Source: Alphaproteobacteria bacterium (GTDB lineage Bacteria > Pseudomonadota > Alphaproteobacteria > Micavibrionales > Micavibrionaceae). From it: a stretch of DNA of 64,000 bases. The DNA lies in the NCBI GenBank assembly GCA_017999645.1, contig JAGNLJ010000001.1, positions 186,001-250,000 on the forward strand. The letters are read 5' to 3'. Position 1 is the stretch's first letter; each line of letters opens with the position of its first letter. The position numbers and the translations under genes are program-made. Below the pieces are notes generated by a model. It was not told where the DNA came from and did no database searches. It saw nothing but the letters and a program-made list of their open reading frames with translations. Positions 1-6,873 of this stretch are shown in pieces.

Positions 1-1
1 G

Positions 2-529
2 ATGGTGCATTCGCATCCCAGCATGTTCCGGAAAATCGTCGGTAATAAAGAACTTAAAAAAGATGAAAAATTACGTTTTGAAAATGAACTGGTTGAACTT
101 GCGAAAAAATTGAATGCGGATGTCATTCTCTCAGATCACTTCATGCTAAGATTCGAGCGTACACAACATCTGATGCCGACGATCAACATTCACCCAGCCG
201 TGACCAATCCGGCAAACCCGGCATGCTGCCGCGGTAAAACCCCGACCAAGGACATTCTTGATCGGGCCGCGAAAGATGGCGGTACAAAGACGGGCGCATC
301 GCTGCATTTCGTAAACGACGAATTCGATGACGGCGTGATCATCGCCGATACCGACGTAGTTGTCGTGCCGGACGGCTGGGACAGAAACCGCCTGAGGCTC
401 GCGGTTTACGAGCAGGCTAAAAATCCGCTGGTCGAGCTGGGTCTCGCGCATCTGAGCGAGCACTTCGATTATCTTTATAATTTAAGCAAGCGGCCCCCGG
501 AATTACGCGAAGAGTCCTTGCGTTTATAG
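2..529 (+). CDS. Formyltransferase-family protein, 5' end cut by the window
   Basis: The visible 175 residues match the C-terminal two thirds of the N10-formyl-THF-dependent formyltransferase fold (PurN/Fmt superfamily). The catalytic triad is recognisable: Asn62 and His64 in NIHP, and Asp109 in the FDDG turn, preceded by the typical GASLHFV strand. The N-terminal Rossmann strand with the glycine-rich segment is missing, so the ATG at base 2 is probably internal and the gene starts upstream. The loop after NIHP (an Ala/Asn/Pro stretch with two cysteines) differs from ordinary PurN, so the acceptor substrate is uncertain. PurN or a sugar/aminoacyl formyltransferase are both possible. The family call is firm, the substrate is not. 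Confidence 0.75.
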   Translation: MVHSHPSMFRKIVGNKELKKDEKLRFENELVELAKKLNADVILSDHFMLRFERTQHLMPTINIHPAVTNPANPACCRGKTPTKDILDRAAKDGGTKTGASLHFVNDEFDDGVIIADTDVVVVPDGWDRNRLRLAVYEQAKNPLVELGLAHLSEHFDYLYNLSKRPPELREESLRL

Positions 530-550
530 AGGACAATTTGCTGCGGGCTC

Positions 551-594
551 TTGCCCGTCCGACCAGTTGGTCTATTCTATTGGGACGAGGAGAG
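551..594 (+). promoter_or_regulatory. Promoter with TetR/NemR-type operator and RBS of the TetR gene
   Basis: A plausible sigma-70 promoter has TTGCCC at 551-556 and TATTCT at 573-578, 16 bases apart. Between them lies GACCAGTTGGTC (561-572), an interrupted palindrome followed by TA, close to the TAGACC-N4-GGTCTA boxes known for NemR-like regulators. GAGGAGA at 588-594 is a good RBS for the ATG at 600. An operator between -35 and -10 suggests autorepression. Motifs are seen; regulation is inferred. Confidence 0.55.
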
Positions 595-599
595 CAGCC

Positions 600-1187
600 A
601 TGGCCCAGCAAGCAACCCAGAAGAAAATCATCGCCACCGCCGAGCGCCTGATTTTGAGGCACGGATATGACGGGACGTCGCTGAACGACGTGGTCAGCGC
701 CGCCGGGGTGAGCAAGGGCGCGTTCTTCCATTACTTCCCAAGCAAGCAGGCGGTCAGCCGGAACGTTCTGGAGAAATACGCGAAGGAGCAGATTTTCGCG
801 CCGCTGGAGAAAAATATGAGCCGGGCGCCGAATGTGAAGCAGGGGCTGCTGGACTGGCTGCAGGAAACTTACAACGCCTATGCGCAGTGGAAATTTGCGG
901 GTGGATGTTTGCTCGGGAATTTTGCGCTGGAGTTGTCCGACCGTGACGAGGAAATGCGCGAGCAACTGAAGGGAATTTTCCTGCAATGGGAAAACCAATT
1001 GGCGGGTTATCTGAAGCCGCTGGCGGCGGAGGGTAAGATAAAAATAGAGCCGAGGCAGTTTGCGCGGCTTTTGATTTCAGCCTATCAGGGCGCGACGATG
1101 ACGGCGAAAGTGCATAAGGACAATAACCGCGCAAGCCGTGAATTCCAAGCGATCGGACAGCTGATTGACGCCGTAATCGTAAACTAA
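600..1187 (+). CDS. TetR/AcrR-family transcriptional regulator
   Basis: A 195-residue regulator with an N-terminal helix-turn-helix of TetR type: a helix ending in GYDGTS, then the recognition part VSKGAFFHYFPSK around residues 38-50. The C-terminal half is helical ligand-binding domain. The ATG at 567 was rejected because it lies inside the palindromic operator and upstream of the predicted transcription start; the ATG at 600 has a GAGGAG RBS. The gene precedes a pirin gene on the same strand by 94 bases, a pairing in which TetR proteins often respond to electrophiles or phenolics. The ligand is unknown; a NemR-like role in reactive-electrophile sensing is an inference from the operator and family resemblance. 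Confidence 0.88.
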   Translation: MAQQATQKKIIATAERLILRHGYDGTSLNDVVSAAGVSKGAFFHYFPSKQAVSRNVLEKYAKEQIFAPLEKNMSRAPNVKQGLLDWLQETYNAYAQWKFAGGCLLGNFALELSDRDEEMREQLKGIFLQWENQLAGYLKPLAAEGKIKIEPRQFARLLISAYQGATMTAKVHKDNNRASREFQAIGQLIDAVIVN

Positions 1188-1281
1188 TTCATACTTAGAA
1201 TTGTCAATTTGTTCATACTTTTGACTCTTGCTAAACGCGCACCATTTCTCTTTTATCTTCAACAAGGGAAAGGGATTTTAC

Positions 1282-1974
1282 ATGACATTCAAAATTCATG
1301 AACGCGACTTACGCGGTCGCACCAAAACGGGCTGGCTGGACAGTTATCACACATTTTCATTCGGCGATTTCCGCGACCCGGAGCGGATGGGGTTTCGTTC
1401 TTTGAGAGTCATCAACGAGGATTTTGTTATTCCCGGCGCGGGCTTTCCGACGCACCCGCATTCCGACATGGAGATTATTACTGTGATCCTAAAAGGCGAG
1501 CTGGCGCACAAGGACAGCACCGGCACAGGCGCGGTGATCAAGCCCGGCGAGATTCAGAAAATGTCGGCGGGCAGCGGCATCACGCATTCGGAGTTCAATC
1601 CTTCGAATGACAATCCCGTTCACCTGCTGCAGATCTGGATCAGGCCGGACACGCGCGGGATTGCGCCGGGTTATGAACAGATTACCGTCGCACCGCAGGA
1701 CGGCTGGACGCTGGTCGGCGACCGGGAAGGCAATGATACAGTCGTAAGCATTCACCAGGATGTGAAATTGTTCACTGCTGTTTTGAAAGCGGGCGAAAAA
1801 ATTTCGTATGAATTTTCGAAAGACCGCTATGGATTTTTACAAATCGCGCGCGGAGAGATTACGCTCGGCAGTGAGACAATCCGGCAGGGCGACGGCGTCG
1901 AAATTTCCGGCGAGGGAAATATCGAGATTACCGCGAAGGCGGATTCAGAGCTTCTCCTGTTTGATCTGGGGTAA
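1282..1974 (+). CDS. Pirin-family bicupin protein
   Basis: A 230-residue pirin. The N-terminal cupin carries the metal-binding set THPHSDMEI (two His), a later GSGITHSE His, and the RTKTGWLDSYHTFSFG signature of the YhaK/YhhW subgroup. Members bind Fe or Ni, and some show quercetin 2,3-dioxygenase activity or act as redox sensors; the substrate here is unknown. The start at 1282 was chosen over an upstream in-frame ATG at 1228 because AAGGGAAAGGGA sits just before it and the family begins near this residue. It lies downstream of the TetR gene and probably belongs to its regulon. Its 3' end overlaps the convergent unknown gene by 47 bases. Confidence 0.88.
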   Translation: MTFKIHERDLRGRTKTGWLDSYHTFSFGDFRDPERMGFRSLRVINEDFVIPGAGFPTHPHSDMEIITVILKGELAHKDSTGTGAVIKPGEIQKMSAGSGITHSEFNPSNDNPVHLLQIWIRPDTRGIAPGYEQITVAPQDGWTLVGDREGNDTVVSIHQDVKLFTAVLKAGEKISYEFSKDRYGFLQIARGEITLGSETIRQGDGVEISGEGNIEITAKADSELLLFDLG

Positions 1975-2869
1975 TGCGCGTATCTACGAGCAGCATGGCA
2001 GAGAGTTCTTTTAATTTATCGTGTGGAATTATGAACTCTCCTTTGCTCCAGTTTTTGGCGGCGCGGGACCAACTCACAACCGCATCCAGCACCTGGCTAT
2101 GCTGAATTCCCTCGGGCAAGAGTCGCGGTTCTTCGGGTCGTAATGTTCCTCGCAACAGCTGATGACGAGTGATTTCCCAGCGGCGTTCTTCATGCGAGGG
2201 GCGAACAAGCAGAGCGCAGGGAGTATCATCATGATAATCGAATAACATCTCATATTGTTTGTATTTGATCATCAACACCCTGCCAGCATTTTTAAAGACA
2301 GGAGTCAGGTAAGGCCATTCCTTATTCGTGAGGGTGAGTTCCGATCCTGTAGACAAATCCTCCGGCATCCGGCGGAAGGTGTTTATTTCCTCTCCTGCCT
2401 TAACCGCCCAGGCTACAAGGGCGTTTTTGATTATGATCGGATCAATATCTCGAGATACGGTTTCTATCTGCTTTTGCCATCTGGCTTGCCCCATGAAGCG
2501 GGAGTGGCGCGTTATTTTCCAGCCATCCTCTTCTTTCTTGGCCCTGATCGCGCATTCTACGTTTCCTGGCTGCGACAGCCAGGGAAGTTTAACCAGATCA
2601 CCGACCCAGTTCACATATCCTGCACTTGCGAATGCGTGGGTGAGAAAATGGTTCTGCAGCGGATTTCCGTTTAAGGATGGGGTGGGGGTTACGATTTGCG
2701 ACGGCGGCTGTCTTTTTTCTATAGGTTGCCGATGCTCTATGGGTTTTTGCCGGGATTGTTCGAACGCCGCCATTTCCCTTAAGGCACGATCAATGCCCCC
2801 GTTATCAATGTCATCGCGGCTTGCCCCATTCCATTTGTTGAAACCTCCGGATTTTTTCCCGCGAGCCAT
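1928..2869 (-). CDS. Unknown protein with an internal tandem duplication
   Basis: I do not recognise the family. The 313-residue product has a basic, low-complexity N-terminus (about 1-70) and then two copies of a unit of about 85 residues spaced about 113 apart. Copy one runs about 76-160 and copy two about 188-274. Shared landmarks are LT-x2-F-x2-AG-x-V at the start, CA[IL] before a charged turn, W[KE]ITRH in the middle (117-122 and 231-236) and an A-V-x-[SA]-W helix at the end. No signal peptide or membrane segment is visible. The start at 2869 has AGGGAAAGG upstream; an in-frame ATG at 2950 has none as good. The gene is convergent with pirin and overlaps it. Confidence 0.7.
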   Translation of the reverse strand: MARGKKSGGFNKWNGASRDDIDNGGIDRALREMAAFEQSRQKPIEHRQPIEKRQPPSQIVTPTPSLNGNPLQNHFLTHAFASAGYVNWVGDLVKLPWLSQPGNVECAIRAKKEEDGWKITRHSRFMGQARWQKQIETVSRDIDPIIIKNALVAWAVKAGEEINTFRRMPEDLSTGSELTLTNKEWPYLTPVFKNAGRVLMIKYKQYEMLFDYHDDTPCALLVRPSHEERRWEITRHQLLRGTLRPEEPRLLPEGIQHSQVLDAVVSWSRAAKNWSKGEFIIPHDKLKELSAMLLVDTRITPDQTGEALNPPSR

Positions 2870-2984
2870 GGATATACCTTTCCCTGATTTTTTAATTATG
2901 GATAGACCATAGGACATAAAATTGTCATAAGTCAATACGGGCAAAGCCATGGATTGAGGGCGGCTATTTGCCTATGTTTGTTGC

Positions 2985-3620
2985 ATGAAAACGACAGACG
3001 GGCTGATCAAGGGGACGGACGGGAAGATGCGCTGCTGGTGGCATGGGGGTGACCCGATGTACCAGCGGTATCATGACGAGGAATGGGGCAGACCGGTTAA
3101 GGATGATATCCGGCTGTATGAGAAAATCTGCCTTGAAGGATTCCAGGCGGGGTTGTCGTGGTTCACGATTTTGAAGCGCCGCGACAATTTCAGGAAGGCG
3201 TTCGCCGGTTTTGATTTTGTGAAAGTCGCGAAGTTTAAAAAGAGCGATGTCGAGCGGCTGGTGAAGGATGCGGGGATTATCCGTCACCGTGGCAAGATCG
3301 AGGCGGCGGTCAATAATGCGCAGAAGACCATTCAAATTATCGATGAGTTCGGATCGCTTGGTGCCTATTTCTGGCGGTTCGAGCCGGAACCATCAAAGCG
3401 TCCCAAGCGTCTGGATTACAAGACCATGAAAGCGATGCCTGTGACCGAGGAGTCAAAAGCCCTGTCGAAAGACCTGCGAAAGCGCGGGTTCAATTTCGTC
3501 GGGCCGACGACGATGTATGCGCATATGCAGGCGATGGGGATGGTAAACGATCATCTTGAGGGGTGCTGCTGCCGGGAGGACATCGAGAGACTTAGAAACA
3601 AATTTAAAAGACCTGTCTGA
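2985..3620 (+). CDS. tag: DNA-3-methyladenine glycosylase I
   Basis: This 211-residue enzyme excises 3-methyladenine from alkylated DNA as the first step of base excision repair. It matches Tag throughout: MRCWW with Cys17, YHDEEWG with His30, ICLEGFQAGLSW with the base-binding Glu50, DAGIIRHRGKI, KRGFNFVGPTT, and VNDHLEGCC near the end. Cys17, His30, the late His and a late Cys form the Tag zinc site. The start gives an N-terminus about 13 residues longer than E. coli Tag; an ATG at 3027 would match more closely, so the start is open. The TerA-like gene follows 20 bases later on the same strand. Confidence 0.95.
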   Translation: MKTTDGLIKGTDGKMRCWWHGGDPMYQRYHDEEWGRPVKDDIRLYEKICLEGFQAGLSWFTILKRRDNFRKAFAGFDFVKVAKFKKSDVERLVKDAGIIRHRGKIEAAVNNAQKTIQIIDEFGSLGAYFWRFEPEPSKRPKRLDYKTMKAMPVTEESKALSKDLRKRGFNFVGPTTMYAHMQAMGMVNDHLEGCCCREDIERLRNKFKRPV

Positions 3621-3640
3621 AATGATAGGATTAGGGGCGC

Positions 3641-4387
3641 ATGACGAGAGACCGTAAAACATCTTTTGATTCCCTGATAGAAGCGAACCGCGACCGCGCG
3701 AAATTCTCGGGCCATGGCGATGCGCTGGGCGCGGCGGGCGTAAAAGAGAAAAGTTACGACCCTGACAACAGCACGCACTTGCGCAAACCGGGAGAGAGCC
3801 TGGCGATCACGCCCGGCGAGGGCGGGTTCAAATATATCCTGGTCGGTGCGGCGTGGGAGAATATCGCCACCAAGAAATCGGGATTGTTCAGCAAGGCCGC
3901 AAAAAAAGCGCTGAAGATCGGCGTCGACCTCGATGTCGGTTGCCTTTATGAATTACAGGACGGCACGCGCGGGGCCGTGCAGGCCTTCGGCGAAAAGTTC
4001 GGCGATTTCGAACAGCCGCCTTACATGGCGCTGTCGGGCGACGAGCGCACCGGCGAAGCCAAGGGTTACGACGAATATGTGCAGATCAACGGCGCGCACT
4101 GGGACAAGATCAAACGCATCCTTGTTTATTTCTATATCTATAGCGGCGCGCCGAACTGGGCCGAAATCAACCCGAAAATTATCCTGGATGTGCCGGGCGA
4201 GGAAGACCTAGTGGTTGCGCTGGGAGCGCATAACGATGCGCTGGCGGTTTGCGCGGTGGGTGGGCTTGAAAATGTACGCAACGGTATAAAACTGACGAAT
4301 TACACCGAATATTTCCCCGGCCACGCGGAAATGGACCGGGCTTTCGGTTTCGGGTTAGAATGGGCAGATGGCAAGAAAAAGGGGTAG
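3641..4387 (+). CDS. TerA-like TerD-domain protein
   Basis: A 248-residue TerD-superfamily protein closest in pattern to TerA. The diagnostic segments are DLDVGCLYELQDG (around residues 98-110), which replaces the calcium-binding DLD loop of TerD, LSGDERTGEAKGYDE, and a strand pair ending YFYIYSGAPNW. It is cytoplasmic with no signal. Tellurite-resistance/stress proteins of this fold are linked to membrane-associated stress and phage defence, but the biochemical role is unresolved. It precedes a TerD gene by 6 bases, so the two are surely co-transcribed. The remaining ter genes (terB, terC, terZ, terE) are absent here, so a tellurite label would be too specific. Confidence 0.82.
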   Translation: MTRDRKTSFDSLIEANRDRAKFSGHGDALGAAGVKEKSYDPDNSTHLRKPGESLAITPGEGGFKYILVGAAWENIATKKSGLFSKAAKKALKIGVDLDVGCLYELQDGTRGAVQAFGEKFGDFEQPPYMALSGDERTGEAKGYDEYVQINGAHWDKIKRILVYFYIYSGAPNWAEINPKIILDVPGEEDLVVALGAHNDALAVCAVGGLENVRNGIKLTNYTEYFPGHAEMDRAFGFGLEWADGKKKG

Positions 4388-4393
4388 TTCATA

Positions 4394-5032
4394 ATGCCGG
4401 ATATTCTCGATACAGCGTATGAAGGTAAAGAAGTCGAACTGACCGACGGCAAGGCCAGGGTCGGCGACGACGTCAATCTTACGGTCAAGGATCCGACATT
4501 GCACAAGATGCTGGTCGGCGTGGGGTGGGATTTGAATGTTTTCAATGCCGAGGCGCTGGACCTGGATGTCAGCCTGTTTATGCTCGATAAGCACGGAAAG
4601 ACGCGCGTCGACGAGGATTTTGTTTTTTACAATCAGCCCGTGACCCTTGAAGGCGGCGTGCGGCATGGCGGCGACAGCCGCACCGGCGCGGGCGACGGCG
4701 ATGACGAAGTCATGCTGATCGACCTGCACAGCGTGCCGTTCGATATCATGAAAATCGTTTTTGTGCTGACCATTTATAGAGGCCGTGAAAAGCAGCAGAA
4801 TATGGGCATGGTACGCAACGCCTATCTCCGCATAGCGAATGAAAAAAGCAATGTGGAGCTGGTGCGGTACGAATTTTCCCATGATCTGGAAGACAAAATG
4901 GAAACCGGCATGATCGTCGCGACATTAAACCGCGAAGGACCGAAATGGCATTTCACGCCGGTGGCGGAATTCGTCTCGGAAGGATTGAAAGATCTCGCCC
5001 CGCGTTTCGGTCTCACGATCGTTCAGCAGTAA
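4394..5032 (+). CDS. TerD-family calcium-binding stress protein
   Basis: A 212-residue TerD-domain protein. It carries the canonical first half VGVGWDLN, the calcium-ligand run LDLDVSLFMLD (about residues 55-65), and the second ligand loop GDSRTGAGDGDDE (about 95-107), followed by the core strand KIVFVLTIYRG. TerD domains bind two calcium ions through these aspartates. The C-terminal 25 residues extend beyond the minimal domain. It is translated 6 bases after the TerA-like gene. No signal peptide is seen, so it acts in the cytoplasm or at the inner face of the membrane. The physiological stress it responds to cannot be read from sequence. Confidence 0.9.
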   Translation: MPDILDTAYEGKEVELTDGKARVGDDVNLTVKDPTLHKMLVGVGWDLNVFNAEALDLDVSLFMLDKHGKTRVDEDFVFYNQPVTLEGGVRHGGDSRTGAGDGDDEVMLIDLHSVPFDIMKIVFVLTIYRGREKQQNMGMVRNAYLRIANEKSNVELVRYEFSHDLEDKMETGMIVATLNREGPKWHFTPVAEFVSEGLKDLAPRFGLTIVQQ

Positions 5033-5049
5033 ATTTTTAATCTATAAAC

Positions 5050-5556
5050 TTAAAAGCCGCGCTTGATGCCAAGCAATTGTGCAGGCTTGATTTTCGGTGA
5101 CTTACGGCCGATCTTGCCGCGCTTGCCTCCGCCCCAGTCATCGTCATCGCCGAGTTCCTGTTCGATCAGCGCATCGATGTCGGGCAGGTCGCCCATCTGG
5201 ATGGCCTGGATGCAGGCGCGGAAAAAATTACAGCCCTTGCCTTCCCAGTCGTAGATTTTATTGACGTAGTCCTCGCCCCGAACCCGCAGCTCGACAGGCG
5301 ACCACAGCCCTGCGCCGCCGCCGGGCAGCATTTTCATGAGCATCACCTGTTCCACGGTTTTGCCGTTTTCATCGGGCGCGTCTTTGAGCATCTGGATTTC
5401 GGATTCAATGTCCTGCGAATCCGGGCCCATACGGACCTCGGCGCTGCAGGATATGCCCCGGGAGGCATCATAATGGAGCCATGGCTGCGTTTCGTAAGGG
5501 GCCAAGACCCGGTTGACGCCCAGTTTTTCCATCAGGTTTTTCAATTCATAGCGCAT
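5050..5556 (-). CDS. Conserved-looking hypothetical protein
   Basis: An unrecognised 168-residue protein. It starts MRYELKNLMEKLG, has a mixed alpha/beta central part with a WSPVELRVRGEDYV segment, an FFRACIQAIQMGDLPDIDALIEQELG helix region, and a basic Lys/Gly-rich tail. No signal peptide or membrane helix is seen. The start at 5556 has TAAGGT upstream; an extension to 5676 would run through the AT-rich gap shared with the divergent nuclease-like gene and looks non-coding. It is convergent with the TerD gene, 17 bases away. Function unknown. Confidence 0.6.
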   Translation of the reverse strand: MRYELKNLMEKLGVNRVLAPYETQPWLHYDASRGISCSAEVRMGPDSQDIESEIQMLKDAPDENGKTVEQVMLMKMLPGGGAGLWSPVELRVRGEDYVNKIYDWEGKGCNFFRACIQAIQMGDLPDIDALIEQELGDDDDWGGGKRGKIGRKSPKIKPAQLLGIKRGF

Positions 5557-5663
5557 GCGCTTTACCTTAAAGCCGCAGATTACCTTAATTCTAGCAGAAT
5601 TGTTAAGGTTTTGGCTGAGGGGGGAAGGATTTTTTAGAATTTTGGTGGTAGAATTGTATCCGG

Positions 5664-6794
5664 ATGAAGAAATCACAAAAAAACGCCCGGATGGTGTGCC
5701 TTATTCTTGCCCTGTTCATGATGGGGGCGGGTTTTGCTGCGCCGGTTGCCGCGCAGACTGAAAGCCCGGCGACTGAGTCTGCGCCTGCCGCCGCCGCACC
5801 CACTGATGCAAAAAAGACATTCGAAACCCAGGCGCGCGCTGTCAGCGCGACAACCCTGCTTGCCGGGCAAACCCCGGTTCAGCTCTGGGGTATCGAGGCC
5901 GTGGAAGCCGCGGATCCGGCCATCAAGCTCAAGGCGCGCACGACGCTCGATAATCTTATCGCCGGCAGAAAAATATCGTGCGAGTTGAAGGCACGCAGCG
6001 GGAGCGATGTGCGGGCGCAATGCGTCAATGCCGACGATCTCGATTTAAGCCTTTATATGCTGCAGCAGGGATATGCGACCGCCGACCGCACGGCGGTTTA
6101 CGGGTCGGTTTTCGAAGATGCGTATATCCAGGCGGAAACGCGCGCGCAGGATAAAGGTTTAGGGATATGGATACCAACAGGCACGAGTTCGGGCGGTGGT
6201 AGTTCGGACGGCACATTGATGCTGAGCTTTGGTTTTATTTTATTCCTCTGCATCATCGGTGCATTCACGTTCCTGAGCATCATCATCATGCGCGGATTCC
6301 AGAAGGTGGTCGATGCGCAGAACGACAATATCGCGATGATGACGAAGGAAAGAAAACTGCGCGACCAGGAACGCGAAGTTGTCGCGGTGATGCTGGATTC
6401 GGAGCTGAAAGCCAACAAGGCGAAGATCGAGGCTTATCTCGCGGTTTATGAGGAAATGCTGAAAAGCATGAAAGACGCAGACCGCCAGCCGAAATACAAA
6501 AAGACGGGCGATATCGTGCAGCGCCAGCCGGCGCTGGCGCGCTCGGTTTTCGACCGCAATACAGACAAGGTTGATGCGCTGGGTCCGCGTTTGTCGAGCG
6601 AACTCGTGCATTTTTACGCGCGTATCAAGAGTAACCCGGAGTATGTGAATCTCGAGCCGCACATGGAGCTCGAGGAGGCGGTGGATGTGGTAGAGCGTTC
6701 ATTGCGGCATGCGCGGCGGCTGAATGAGCTGGCGGGGCGTATTCTGGATTCCTTCGCCGCGAGCGGCATCATGTCGGAAAAATTCCAGGAATAA
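5664..6794 (+). CDS. Degenerate SNase-like domain membrane protein with coiled coil
   Basis: A 376-residue protein in four parts: a signal peptide (1-30, ending in an AxA-like VAA), an Ala/Pro linker, a staphylococcal-nuclease-like domain (about 55-170), a Ser/Gly linker, one membrane helix (about 185-209), and a charged helical C-terminal half with coiled-coil character (about 211-370). In active SNases the core reads V-R-L-x-G-I-x-A-P-E; here it is VQLWGIEAVE, so the first catalytic Arg is Gln73, while Glu81 and Arg117 positions persist. Nuclease activity is therefore doubtful. The domain would lie in the periplasm and the coil in the cytoplasm. The role is unknown; a signalling or scaffold function is only a guess. 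Confidence 0.72.
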   Translation: MKKSQKNARMVCLILALFMMGAGFAAPVAAQTESPATESAPAAAAPTDAKKTFETQARAVSATTLLAGQTPVQLWGIEAVEAADPAIKLKARTTLDNLIAGRKISCELKARSGSDVRAQCVNADDLDLSLYMLQQGYATADRTAVYGSVFEDAYIQAETRAQDKGLGIWIPTGTSSGGGSSDGTLMLSFGFILFLCIIGAFTFLSIIIMRGFQKVVDAQNDNIAMMTKERKLRDQEREVVAVMLDSELKANKAKIEAYLAVYEEMLKSMKDADRQPKYKKTGDIVQRQPALARSVFDRNTDKVDALGPRLSSELVHFYARIKSNPEYVNLEPHMELEEAVDVVERSLRHARRLNELAGRILDSFAASGIMSEKFQE

Positions 6795-6802
6795 TTTCAC
6801 TT

Positions 6803-6873
6803 CATTGCGAGCGTTAGCGAAGCAATCCAGAAAAAATGGATTGCTTCGTCGCATTCGCTCCTCGCAATGACGG
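6803..6873. repeat. Palindromic repeat, copy 1
   Basis: Inverted arms CATTGCGAGCG...GCGAAGCAATCCA (6803-6829) and TGGATTGCTTCG...TCGCAATG (6837-6869) form a long hairpin. It fills the 79-base gap between two convergent genes and may also act as a bidirectional terminator. Related copies lie at 31636-31713 and 57487-57581. Confidence 0.85.

Noticed and set aside
3641..5032. TerA/TerD pair as a phage-defence or tellurite island
   Set aside because: Only two genes, no associated enzymes, no base-composition break; reported only as a TerD-fold pair.
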